14,431 nucleotides of DNA from CAYPEZ01 sp964622275 (GCA_964622275.1 CAZUMX010000025.1:1-14431); one strand, 5' to 3'; counted from the first letter of the stretch, positions 1 through 7,157 are shown. The notes: generated by a model not told the origin, from the sequence alone. Numbers and translations are program-made.

Positions 1-1187
1 AATACGCGGTCTGTGAAGAAATCTGTCTTGAGCGTATCTAGAAACTCTCCTGATTCAAGGTGTTCGTGCCACTCAAGGAGTTCATGCACCCAATCAACTT
101 TTCCTTTACGAGGTTTTTTTGTTTTATTCTGGTTCCCAGATTCTTTATAGCTATAGTGTGCGGCAATTCCAAGAGTTGCCTCACGATTCATTTCTTCTGT
201 GCGGATTTGGATCTCTGCGACATCTCCGTCTCCCGTGAATACTGTTGTGTGAAGGGACTGATACCCGTTTGGGCGGGGGAAGGCGATATAGTCCTTGATG
301 CGTCCTGGGAGAGGTCGCCACACTGAGTGAATAATCCCAAGTGCGCGATAACAGTCAGCAACAGAAGGAACAATAACGCGCACCGCTGCAATGTCATAGA
401 TTCTGGAGAGGTCCATGTCGTATTTTTGTAATTTGCGAAAGAGACTGTATGTACGCTTCACTCGATACTCGCCACGGACGCCAACAATACCTTCTTCTGC
501 AAGTTTTTTTTGAAGCGTTCGATACATTTTCATGAGTTTTTTCTCTGTCCCTTTTGATCGTTCTTTGATGAGCGCTTCCACTTCTTTGAACTCTTTAGGA
601 TATGCGTAGGGGAAAGCATAGTCTTCGAGATATCCTTTCAGTTTTCCCATCGAAAGGCGATTTGCGAGGGGAGCATAGATTTCGAGCGTTTCGAGTGCGA
701 TGCGCTGACGTTTTTCCGGGGGGACGAAAGCAAGTGTTGACATATTGTGCAGCCGATCCGCAAGCTTGATGAGGATCACACGCACGTCCTTTGCTGTAGA
801 GATAAAGAGCTTGCGAAGGCTTTCTGCGTGCCTCTCCAGTCCCCGATATTTCAGTTTCCCAAGTTTTGTGACTCCATCAACAAGGAATAGTATTTCCTTG
901 CCAAACTCTTTTTCAATAGTTTCTGGCGGAACCTGTGCGTCTTCAAGGACATCATGAAGGAGGCCCGCTGCTATTGTTGGTGCATCAAGTCCGAGCGTCG
1001 CAAGTGTTTTTGCGCAAGCGCTGACATGGACGAAGTACGGAGCCCCTGAATATCGCTGTTGCGTCGCGTGGGCTTTCTCAGAATAGTGGTACGCACGCGA
1101 GACGAGGTCGCGTGATGATTCACGAGCATCTTCCATCGTCACCAAGATGTCCTCAAGCGGGGTCACGTGCTCTTTCATGAAATTCAT
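1..1187 (-). CDS. rel: RelA/SpoT-family (p)ppGpp synthetase/hydrolase, C-terminus cut by window edge
   Basis: This is the N-terminal 395 residues of a long RSH enzyme that makes and degrades the stringent-response alarmone (p)ppGpp in the cytoplasm. The HD hydrolase domain spans roughly residues 30-190: H54, HDVLED (H78, D79, E82, D83) and LADRLHN (D144, N148). The synthetase domain spans about 230-350: YDIAAVRVIV, an RxKD motif (R296-D299, the type typical of bifunctional Rel), NGYQSLHTTV (Y309) and EIQIRT (E325). Regulatory TGS/ACT domains would lie beyond the window. Two normally well conserved spots differ. The MHxxAExG signature reads MNREATLG, and the hydrolase RKSG reads RYSG, so the balance of activities may be altered. 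Two in-frame ATGs exist, at 1187 and 1178. The second sits at the predicted transcription start of the promoter just upstream and may be the real one. A terminator separates the gene from its upstream neighbour. The family call is secure; full activity is not. Confidence 0.95.
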   Translation of the reverse strand, partial: MNFMKEHVTPLEDILVTMEDARESSRDLVSRAYHYSEKAHATQQRYSGAPYFVHVSACAKTLATLGLDAPTIAAGLLHDVLEDAQVPPETIEKEFGKEILFLVDGVTKLGKLKYRGLERHAESLRKLFISTAKDVRVILIKLADRLHNMSTLAFVPPEKRQRIALETLEIYAPLANRLSMGKLKGYLEDYAFPYAYPKEFKEVEALIKERSKGTEKKLMKMYRTLQKKLAEEGIVGVRGEYRVKRTYSLFRKLQKYDMDLSRIYDIAAVRVIVPSVADCYRALGIIHSVWRPLPGRIKDYIAFPRPNGYQSLHTTVFTGDGDVAEIQIRTEEMNREATLGIAAHYSYKESGNQNKTKKPRKGKVDWVHELLEWHEHLESGEFLDTLKTDFFTDRV

Positions 1188-1214
1188 AGTAGCGAATAGA
1201 ACGCGAAGTGTAAA
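1186..1214 (-). promoter_or_regulatory. Predicted promoter of rel, probably leaderless
   Basis: Read on the minus strand, a -35 box TTTACA (1214-1209) is followed by exactly 17 nt and a -10 box TACTAT (1191-1186). Seven nt later comes the A of the in-frame ATG at 1178. Transcription from this promoter would start at or beside that ATG, leaving no leader, and no Shine-Dalgarno is visible. The -35 box overlaps the T-rich tail of the upstream gene's terminator, so termination and re-initiation share bases. This is inferred from sequence only. Confidence 0.55.
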
Positions 1215-1241
1215 CAAAACCCCGAGCGATTAGGCTCGGGG
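1211..1241 (-). terminator. Intrinsic terminator of the 162-residue unknown gene
   Basis: The minus-strand transcript forms a perfect 8-bp GC-rich stem, CCCCGAGC pairing with GCTCGGGG (1234-1241 with 1220-1227), around a 6-nt loop, followed by TTTTGTTTA. The stop codon TAA of the upstream gene (1232-1230) lies in the loop and its last codons form the 5' arm. The U-tract is in the right place for minus-strand transcription only. Confidence 0.85.
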
Positions 1242-1718
1242 CGGTGGCGATCTTTTGAAGAGTAGCATCCCTCGTTCGATGAGGCGTCGGAATATTCTTT
1301 GCGGTGCACTCTCATCGTTCTTGGTGGGGGGAGGAGTCTGCTCTTGGGGTTCTCCGGATACTGTATTGTGTTGCGGCTCTGGGTGACCGTGCGCCAAAGA
1401 AGGGTACTGCACCTTCTGGGGAAGGAACACTTTGTCCTTCTCGACGAACTGTTGCTTGAGATACCGTCTCAGCCTGATTCGTGTCGTCGTGTTCTGGATG
1501 AACGATGCGACGTAAAATGCGTCAGCGTCCCGTGCTTCGATGAGGATTTTGCAGACGGGGAGGATGAACGCGTCGCTACGATTGCGTGCGGCTCTTCCGA
1601 CGATGAATGCGATAAGGCGTTCCTTGTCCTCCTTGTTCTTTCCTTCAAGGTACTTCTTCTGCAAGTTTTTAAATTCTTGCATCTCTTGGACTTTCGGTCC
1701 GGACTTTTTTTGAGTCAT
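1230..1718 (-). CDS. Unrecognised 162-residue basic protein downstream of topA
   Basis: I do not recognise this family. From the ATG at 1718 the product has a lysine/glutamate-rich helical N-terminal third (about residues 1-40), a more hydrophobic helical middle (about 40-100) and a charged, proline- and glutamine-rich, probably disordered tail (about 110-145). It ends in a short basic segment and PPPRA. There is no signal peptide, clear membrane helix or cysteine cluster. It begins 93 nt after the topA stop. The reading frame extends upstream to a TTG at 1784, but that TTG is the start of a TTGACA box and is a poor start. Support for a real gene comes from the strand and frame match to a strong terminator whose loop contains its stop codon. 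A longer opposite-strand frame (1299-1961) covers the same DNA but runs into topA and has no such support. Confidence 0.7.
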   Translation of the reverse strand: MTQKKSGPKVQEMQEFKNLQKKYLEGKNKEDKERLIAFIVGRAARNRSDAFILPVCKILIEARDADAFYVASFIQNTTTRIRLRRYLKQQFVEKDKVFLPQKVQYPSLAHGHPEPQHNTVSGEPQEQTPPPTKNDESAPQRIFRRLIERGMLLFKRSPPPRA

Positions 1719-1755
1719 GCGTCCAGGCTCTCTCTGAATGAGCGTCTGAAGAGAA

Positions 1756-1784
1756 AGCCTAGACTTCCCACTACCTCTTGTCAA
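1756..1784 (-). promoter_or_regulatory. Possible promoter for the unknown gene at 1718
   Basis: On the minus strand a consensus -35 box TTGACA (1784-1779) is followed by 17 nt and TAGGCT (1761-1756), a poor -10 match (3 of 6). The predicted start near 1749 would leave a leader of about 30 nt before the ATG at 1718. The -35 is good but the -10 is weak, so read-through from topA is equally possible. Confidence 0.3.
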
Positions 1785-1811
1785 ACATGTCCACGACGCG
1801 ATAGCAGACGG

Positions 1812-4025
1812 CTATTTCTTCTCGAGTTTATGAGGGTTGTGATTTGGGCAGGTCCGGTCACTACATCTCTCAGGGATTGTCTTCGTGCCTTCCATCATGA
1901 GTTTGCCACAAGGTTGACCGTTCTCTCGGATGTAGGAACAGATGTTTCCTGTAGGCTTTGATTTAATGATGTACTTGCACTCAGGGTAGTTTGAACAACT
2001 AAAGAATGGACCAAAACGCCCACGTCTTGCGACAATTTCTCCTTTTCCGCACATGATGCACTTTACTCCAGTTGTATTCAGAAGTTGTGTCGATGCATCA
2101 TTTTTGATGTATTTACACTTTGGATAGCGATCACAGGCAACAAATTTTCCATTTCTTCCAGTACGTTCAATGAGGTCACCTTTTTCACAACTTGGGCACT
2201 TTTCTCCCGTCATCTTAGGTCCTTCCAAGACCACTCCTTCAATGGTCCGAGCTCCGCTACATGTAGGGAAGTTTTTACATGAAAGGAATTTCCCCCCACG
2301 TGAGAGTTTGATAATCATGGGCCCGCTGCACAAAGGACAGGTGATTGATGCATCCGCATCTCCCATGTTTGTGATTTTTTCTATGTTTTCTTTGGAAGCC
2401 ACTTCTTCATGGAATGGTGTATAAAACTCTTCCATAGTTTCTCTGTATGCACGTTCTCCACGAGAAATTTCATCAAGCCGCTCCTCCATCTCTGCAGTAA
2501 ACGAGTCCCCAACGTACAGAGGGAAGTATTTTTCAAGGAAAGAACTGACAACATCACCGGTGTCTGTTGGGATAAGGGTTTTGCCTTCTTTGGTGACATA
2601 CCCTCGATCTTGAATTGTTTTAATAATTGATGCATACGTCGAAGGGCGCCCGATGCCGCGCTTTTCAAGTTCCTTCACGAGTCCAGCTTCAGTGTAGCGA
2701 GGTGGGGGCTCGGTCTCCTTCTTTTCGTCTTTAATTGAAACAAGTCGAAGCGATGCTCCGTCCTTTACGAGTGGAAGAATCACATCTTCTCCTTGGGCTT
2801 CTGGATCAGCCTGAAGCCAACCAGGGGAGAGTAAACGATTCCCGTTTGCACTGAAGAGAGGGAAGCCCTCCTCTTTTCCAATGCGAGCAAGGACTTTTGT
2901 TCGCATGACTTTTGCGTCTGCCATTTGAGATGCGACTGTGCGTTGCCAAATGAGTTTATACAAACGTTTTTGCTCAGGGGTGTATCCAGCGTTCAGCTTT
3001 GACGCATCTGTTGGACGGATCGCCTCATGGGCTTCTTGTGCGTTTTTTGAGCGGGTTTTATATGTTCGTGGAGCGACTTGATCGGATCCAAATTTTTTTC
3101 GGATGGTATCAAATATTGAAGCAAGCGCAGACTGCGACAGTGTCGTTGAGTCTGTGCGCATGTATGTAATGAGTCCAGCTTCATACAGCTTCTGTGCGGT
3201 TTGCATTGTTCGAGAAGGACTCATGGAAAGTCGTGTTGCTGCAGCTTGTTGAAGCGTTGATGTTGTAAAAGGTGGGCGTGGTGATCGTTTTGCTTCTGTT
3301 TCTTCCACGCTGACAACGGTCCAAGGAAGTGTGCGTCCTGCGTCAATGATTGCCTTGCATCGCTCTTCTGCTTTTGGTTCCTCGACAGACAGCATTTCTA
3401 TTGTCTCACCGTTGGGGGTTTCAAGTGTCGCGTAGATACGCCAGAAAGTCACAGGAATAAACGCACGTACCTCTCTCTCTCGTTCCATGAGAATGCGTAG
3501 AGCAGGGGATTGAACGCGGCCAGCAGAAAGACCATAACGAACTTTTTGCCAAATAAGTCCAGAAAGATCGTATCCAACAAGACGATCAAGAACACGACGT
3601 GCCTCCTGGGCTTTCCTGAGGTTGTCATCAACTTTTCTTGGATGCTCAATAGCTTCTTTAATGGCTTCTTCTGTAATCTCGTGAAAAACAATGCGTTTCG
3701 CATGAGGCACCCCAAGAAGAGTGACCAAATGCCAGGCAATAGCCTCTCCTTCGCGGTCGGGGTCTGTTGCAAGGATAACTTCCTTTGCTTTCTTTGCGAG
3801 GGCCTTGAGATCCTGGACAACTTTCTCTTTTCCTGCAGAGATTTCGTAGTGTGGAGTAAAACCGTGTTTGATATCAATCGCTTTTGTATTTGACTTTGGG
3901 AGATCGCGCACATGTCCCACTGATGCCCGAACAAGATATTCTTTGCCCAAATACTTCTCGATCGTCTTTGCTTTTGACGGTGATTCAACAATCACGAGAG
4001 TTTTTTCCGACTGCTTGATAGCCAT
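1812..4025 (-). CDS. topA: DNA topoisomerase I (type IA)
   Basis: This 737-residue enzyme relaxes negatively supercoiled DNA by transient single-strand cleavage. The N-terminal Toprim domain shows VIVESPSKAKTIEKYLG (E14) and ATDPDREGEA (D88, D90, E92), the acidic metal-binding set. The nucleophilic tyrosine is Y288 in GLITYMRTDS. A GIGRPSTYA segment lies at about 458-466. The C-terminus carries four zinc-ribbon-type modules with cysteine pairs: about 563-589 (CPLC/CKNFPTC), 610-637 (CPSC/CDRYPKC), 656-683 (CIMC/CSNYPEC) and a less regular one at 696-726. Length and domain order are normal for bacterial TopA. It starts at the ATG at 4025, 53 nt downstream of dprA on the same strand, with no evident Shine-Dalgarno. 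The dprA-topA order is common in bacteria. A hairpin lies in the short gap before the start. Confidence 0.98.
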   Translation of the reverse strand: MAIKQSEKTLVIVESPSKAKTIEKYLGKEYLVRASVGHVRDLPKSNTKAIDIKHGFTPHYEISAGKEKVVQDLKALAKKAKEVILATDPDREGEAIAWHLVTLLGVPHAKRIVFHEITEEAIKEAIEHPRKVDDNLRKAQEARRVLDRLVGYDLSGLIWQKVRYGLSAGRVQSPALRILMEREREVRAFIPVTFWRIYATLETPNGETIEMLSVEEPKAEERCKAIIDAGRTLPWTVVSVEETEAKRSPRPPFTTSTLQQAAATRLSMSPSRTMQTAQKLYEAGLITYMRTDSTTLSQSALASIFDTIRKKFGSDQVAPRTYKTRSKNAQEAHEAIRPTDASKLNAGYTPEQKRLYKLIWQRTVASQMADAKVMRTKVLARIGKEEGFPLFSANGNRLLSPGWLQADPEAQGEDVILPLVKDGASLRLVSIKDEKKETEPPPRYTEAGLVKELEKRGIGRPSTYASIIKTIQDRGYVTKEGKTLIPTDTGDVVSSFLEKYFPLYVGDSFTAEMEERLDEISRGERAYRETMEEFYTPFHEEVASKENIEKITNMGDADASITCPLCSGPMIIKLSRGGKFLSCKNFPTCSGARTIEGVVLEGPKMTGEKCPSCEKGDLIERTGRNGKFVACDRYPKCKYIKNDASTQLLNTTGVKCIMCGKGEIVARRGRFGPFFSCSNYPECKYIIKSKPTGNICSYIRENGQPCGKLMMEGTKTIPERCSDRTCPNHNPHKLEKK

Positions 4026-4040
4026 GGTGCACTCATTGGT

Positions 4041-4060
4041 AACACGGAACGCGTGTTTTT
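4041..4060. repeat. Short inverted repeat in the dprA-topA gap
   Basis: AACACG (4041-4046) and CGTGTT (4052-4057) form a 6-bp stem with a 5-nt loop, followed on the plus strand by further T residues to 4060. Read on the plus strand it resembles a weak intrinsic terminator pointing against the operon. On the sense strand it would be a small leader hairpin 15 nt upstream of the topA start. Function is unknown. Confidence 0.4.
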
Positions 4061-4078
4061 GGCAAACTCAATGTGTGT

Positions 4079-4966
4079 CTATGTTCGCATAACAAGCCCA
4101 CCATATGTTCGTATAAGGCCTTTGATTTCCAATTCTAAGATTACGACATTTCCTTGTTCTGGAGATAGTCCAAGAGTTGTCAGGAGTGCATCGCGCTCTG
4201 TGGGCTCACGAACTAGATGAAGAAATTTTTTCTCAAGTTCCGATAAAGTTCCTTGAGTCTCAGAAATCTTATCTACTTCTTCCTGCGCAACACCAAACAC
4301 ATCAAGAATATCCGTTGACGAAAGAATCGGAATTGCTCCGTCACGCAAGAGTCCATTAGGGCCACGAGAAGATGGGGAAGTGATACCACCGGGAACAATA
4401 AGAACATCGCGGTTATATTCCATGGCGAGGCGGGCGGTGATAAGTGTTCCTGACTGCTCCTGCGCTTCAATAATAAGTACTGCATCAGACAGACCTGCCA
4501 TAATGCGATTGCGTTTAGGAAACGTCCATGGTGCAGCAGGGGTGTCTGGAGAAAACTCTGACAAAAGCCCACCTCCGGAGGCAAGAATGTGTTTTGCAAG
4601 TGATGTGTGATGTTTGGGGTACACACACTCCCATGAGAGTCCCGAACCAGGAACGGCGATAGTGGGAAGTCCCGCATCAATAGCTGCCTGATGCGCAAGT
4701 CCATCAATTCCAAGTGCAAGTCCAGAAACGATGGTAATCGGTGTATTCCGAAGACCGTTAATAAGCATATGGACAACGTCTTTGCCGTACGCCGTATGTC
4801 TTCTGCTCCCAACAACGGTCAGAGTGTGGCGACCTTCAAGGGCAATTTCTCCTCTTGCATAGAGTGTGTGTGGAGGATCAGGTATCTGCTCAAGAGCGGG
4901 AAAGCGAGATACTGGAAGCTCCCGTATTGGCCACAAACCTGCTTCTTCTGGGGTAGATTGAGTCAT
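4079..4966 (-). CDS. dprA: DNA-processing protein DprA (Smf family)
   Basis: This 295-residue DprA binds single-stranded DNA taken up by transformation and loads RecA. The Rossmann-like core is clear: TVVGSRRHTAYG (about 50-61), VSGLALGIDGLAHQAAI (80-96), then SEFSPDTP, FPKRNRIMAGLS (149-160), VLIIEA and SGTLITA (172-178), and VLIVPG. The end (about 241-295, LSELEKKFL through LELEIKGLIRTYGG) matches the DprA winged-helix domain. The N-terminal SAM/helix-hairpin-helix domain of many DprA proteins is missing, which explains the short length. I chose the ATG at 4966. The frame stays open to 5059, but those extra codons run through serS. It is head-to-head with serS, with only 22 nt between start codons, and upstream of topA in the same direction. 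The presence of DprA hints at DNA uptake, although no com genes are in view. Confidence 0.95.
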   Translation of the reverse strand: MTQSTPEEAGLWPIRELPVSRFPALEQIPDPPHTLYARGEIALEGRHTLTVVGSRRHTAYGKDVVHMLINGLRNTPITIVSGLALGIDGLAHQAAIDAGLPTIAVPGSGLSWECVYPKHHTSLAKHILASGGGLLSEFSPDTPAAPWTFPKRNRIMAGLSDAVLIIEAQEQSGTLITARLAMEYNRDVLIVPGGITSPSSRGPNGLLRDGAIPILSSTDILDVFGVAQEEVDKISETQGTLSELEKKFLHLVREPTERDALLTTLGLSPEQGNVVILELEIKGLIRTYGGLVMRT

Positions 4967-4988
4967 GACGTATGATATGATGCATCCT
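4967..4988. promoter_or_regulatory. Overlapping divergent promoters for serS and dprA
   Basis: Only 22 nt separate the two start codons. On the plus strand an extended -10, TGATATGAT (hexamer 4976-4981), lies 7 nt before the serS ATG at 4989. A second TATGAT starts at 4971. On the minus strand TATCAT (4977-4972) lies 5 nt before the dprA ATG at 4966. The hexamers of the two directions share bases 4971-4977, so RNA polymerase could occupy only one direction at a time. Any -35 contacts would fall inside the opposite gene, and none is convincing. Both mRNAs would be essentially leaderless. Confidence 0.5.
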
Positions 4989-6251
4989 ATGCTGGATATA
5001 AAATTTATCAAGGAAAACCCTGACCTTATTAAAGAGGCCGCTCGAAAGAAACGCATCAACTTTGACCTTGCCCCACTTTTGGAAACAGAAGAAAAACGTA
5101 TTGCCCTGACAGGGGAGGTTGAAAAACTTCGTGCTCGTCAAAATGAAGTAAGCAAAACAATTGGGTCACTTTCTCCAGAAGAACGCGAGAACGTTCTTGT
5201 CGAAATGAAATCAATTAAAGATCAGCTATCCTCCAAAGATACTGAACTCCAATCCGTCATGGAAGAGTGGCGACGGCTCATGCTCCTTGTCCCCAATGTT
5301 CCAGATATTTCAGTCCCAGAAGGCGATTCAGATGCTGAAAATAAAGAAGTAAAGAAGTGGGGTGAACCGACGCAATTTACTTTTCAACCCAAGAACCACA
5401 TTGAGTTAATGCTCGCGCGTGACATGGTTGATTTTGAGCGAGGGACAAAAGTCGCAGGATTTCGAGGGTATTTTTTGAAAGGCGATGGTGTTCTCTTGGC
5501 GAACGCCGTGTGGCAACTTGCGATTAAGCATTGGACCGCAAAAGGGTTCACACCACTGCTTGTCCCATCCCTGCTTCGCAAAGAGACCCTCTATGGAAGT
5601 GGCTATCTTCCGCAGGGAGAAGAAGATCTTTACCACACACAAGATAATGAATATCTTGCGGGAACTGCTGAAGTTGGAACGATGGGGATGTATATGGATG
5701 AAGTCCTTCCTCGAGAGAAACTCCCAATGAAGTTTCTTGCGTTCTCTCCGTGTTTCCGTCGCGAAGCTGGTGCTCATGGGAAAGATACACGAGGGCTTAT
5801 TCGTGTTCATGAATTTTTTAAGTGGGAGCAGGTTGCGTTGTGTGAAGCAAACCATCAAACTTCTGTCGAACTTCACGAGCAGCTGAACCGCAATACCGAA
5901 GAGTTTATTGAGCTCTTAAAGATCCCGTATCACACAGTTGCCAACTGTGGAGGAGATCTTGGTCTTGGGCAGGTCAAAAAATTTGACATCGAACTTTGGG
6001 TACCAGGAGAAGGGACATACCGAGAGATTAGTTCAGCGTCATACTTCCACGATTTTCAAACTCGACGACTCAATATTCGTTATCGTGATACCGAGGATCG
6101 TATGCGCTTTGTGCATTCACTGAACTCAACCGCAATTCCTACACCGCGCATCCTTGTGTCAATTATTGAAAACTATCAGCAAGAAGACGGGACCATCAAA
6201 GTGCCAGAAGCACTCGTTCCATTCATGGGAAAGACTGTGATTGGGGGTTAA
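4989..6251 (+). CDS. serS: Seryl-tRNA synthetase
   Basis: This 420-residue class II synthetase charges tRNA-Ser with serine. The N-terminal long coiled-coil arm that grips the tRNA variable arm is visible at about residues 28-100 (heptad-like E/K-rich). The catalytic core has the serine-binding TAEV (226-229), motif 2 FRREAGAHGKDTRGLIRVHEF-type signature beginning at 256 (R257, E259), YREISSAS (344-351) and motif 3 LNSTAIPTPRIL with R387 followed by ENYQ. Length is normal. The start is the ATG at 4989, giving the family-typical MLDIKFIKENPDL. Upstream in-frame ATGs at 4965, 4977 and 4980 add a non-conserved tail and lie inside the promoter. It heads a plus-strand run and its stop is 11 nt before the FtsQ-like gene. 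Confidence 0.98.
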   Translation: MLDIKFIKENPDLIKEAARKKRINFDLAPLLETEEKRIALTGEVEKLRARQNEVSKTIGSLSPEERENVLVEMKSIKDQLSSKDTELQSVMEEWRRLMLLVPNVPDISVPEGDSDAENKEVKKWGEPTQFTFQPKNHIELMLARDMVDFERGTKVAGFRGYFLKGDGVLLANAVWQLAIKHWTAKGFTPLLVPSLLRKETLYGSGYLPQGEEDLYHTQDNEYLAGTAEVGTMGMYMDEVLPREKLPMKFLAFSPCFRREAGAHGKDTRGLIRVHEFFKWEQVALCEANHQTSVELHEQLNRNTEEFIELLKIPYHTVANCGGDLGLGQVKKFDIELWVPGEGTYREISSASYFHDFQTRRLNIRYRDTEDRMRFVHSLNSTAIPTPRILVSIIENYQQEDGTIKVPEALVPFMGKTVIGG

Positions 6252-6262
6252 CATCGTATTGT

Positions 6263-7132
6263 ATGGTTGTGTGGGTGGGGAAAGTGTGGAGACGATTACA
6301 GCGGTGGGAAGAAACTCACCGCATTGTGCATTCGACTGCGACGGTAATCGCCCATGGGTATCTCCTAGTGGTGATGGGGATCGGAGTCATCGCGCTTTTA
6401 TCAAATTTTAGCGCAAATAGAATCCAATTCCTCAGTGTTGAAGGGAATCGTGTGGTTAGCTCATCGTCTGTCGTGGGGGCCATCGAACGAGTGTTTGAAA
6501 CACCCGCAGCACTCATTGTGAGACGAGACCTTCCGTTGTTGGCGCCACACAAAGAGATTGCCGCTGCGATTTATGCGCTGGATCCGCATATTCACGAGGT
6601 TTCTATTGCTGGGCGCTTTTCAAGGACGCTGCATGTTGCTGTTACCGAGGAAGCTCCAGCAATGCTCTGGTGTGAAACATCTCAAAGTGAGAGCACAACG
6701 ACAGTATCTCAAACATGTTGGTTCGCCAACGATGAAGGAAAAATTTATGCAAATGCACCAGCGTATACCGAACCACCTTTTCCAGTATACCGAACCACAC
6801 CGGCACCGATTTTTCACGATCAATATCCCCGAGAGCACATATATCCTATTGGATATATGATTGCGGATGAGACAACGATGGACAGACTCTCGACGCTTTC
6901 ACAGGCACTCTCGGAACGTGGATATCAAGTTCGCGATTTTACTGTCACTGATGATGCAGACGTTATGTTGAGAACAAAAGAGGGAACAGAATTTTTGTTT
7001 TCTTTAGCTCGAGACATTCTTTCTGATATGAAACGTTTTGAAGCTCTACGGGATGCACTCAACGAAAAAGGGGATATCGCACCACTGAAGAAGATCGATT
7101 TGCGCTTCGGCACAAAGGTGTATTACCAGTAA
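6263..7132 (+). CDS. ftsQ: FtsQ/DivIB-like cell division protein
   Basis: This 289-residue bitopic membrane protein resembles FtsQ/DivIB, which links the cytoplasmic division ring to septal peptidoglycan synthesis. A basic cytoplasmic N-terminus (1-24) is followed by one membrane helix (about 25-48). A POTRA-like domain (about 54-128) opens with FLSVEGNRVVSSSSVVGAI and contains the VAVTEEAPAMLW segment. A beta-rich domain begins at CWFANDEGKIY, and the end KKIDLRFGTKVYYQ is very FtsQ-like. C137 and C152 could form an extracytoplasmic disulfide. The spacer between the domains is unusually rich in T, P and E. The gene starts 11 nt after serS with no Shine-Dalgarno; a weak TAACAT lies 8 nt before the ATG. 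No ftsA or ftsZ is adjacent, so the usual division cluster is broken up here, with ddl about 5 kb away. Low sequence conservation of this family lowers certainty. Confidence 0.75.
   Translation: MVVWVGKVWRRLQRWEETHRIVHSTATVIAHGYLLVVMGIGVIALLSNFSANRIQFLSVEGNRVVSSSSVVGAIERVFETPAALIVRRDLPLLAPHKEIAAAIYALDPHIHEVSIAGRFSRTLHVAVTEEAPAMLWCETSQSESTTTVSQTCWFANDEGKIYANAPAYTEPPFPVYRTTPAPIFHDQYPREHIYPIGYMIADETTMDRLSTLSQALSERGYQVRDFTVTDDADVMLRTKEGTEFLFSLARDILSDMKRFEALRDALNEKGDIAPLKKIDLRFGTKVYYQ
6763..6798 (+). repeat. 14-nt direct repeat inside the ftsQ-like gene
   Basis: GTATACCGAACCAC occurs at 6763-6776 and again at 6785-6798. The 22-nt offset is not a multiple of three, so the copies are read in different frames (YTEP versus VYRTT). 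It lies in the low-complexity linker between the POTRA-like and beta domains. Confidence 0.8.
6838..6859. repeat. Perfect 9-bp inverted repeat inside the ftsQ-like gene
   Basis: CATATATCC (6838-6846) pairs perfectly with GGATATATG (6851-6859) around TATT. It is within coding sequence (around HIYPIGYM). It is AT-rich, lacks a T-tract and could be chance or a protein-binding palindrome. Confidence 0.6.
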
Positions 7133-7157
7133 TATCACACTCTTCTCGTGATATACT
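7132..7157 (+). promoter_or_regulatory. Extended -10 promoter with overlapping inverted repeat, upstream of the gene at 7166
   Basis: TGATATACT (7149-7157) is an extended -10 element (TGn plus TATACT, 5 of 6). It ends 8 nt before the ATG at 7166, so the transcript would start at or next to the start codon. A perfect inverted repeat, ATATCAC (7132-7138) and GTGATAT (7148-7154) with 9 nt between, overlaps the -10. This is the geometry of an operator whose bound protein would block RNA polymerase. A good -35 is not seen. The repeat starts at the last base of the ftsQ-like stop codon. Confidence 0.5.

Noticed and set aside
1299..1961. A 220-residue plus-strand open frame opposite the unknown gene and topA 3' end
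   Set aside because: It runs 150 nt into topA, has leucine/cysteine-rich shadow composition, and has no terminator or promoter on its strand. The minus-strand frame has a matching terminator.
3449..3991. Long alternative frames within topA, dprA, serS and the AAA+ gene (for example 3449-3991, 4273-4815, 5406-5876)
   Set aside because: All are shadows of genes whose own frames contain clear family motifs.
4026..4078. A TTGCCA-N17-TTACCA promoter for topA
   Set aside because: The -10 match is poor, and topA can be read from dprA 53 nt upstream.
4965..4988. Upstream in-frame ATGs for serS (4965, 4977, 4980)
   Set aside because: They add a tail not found in SerRS and overlap the predicted -10 element. 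MLDIKFI at 4989 is the conserved start.
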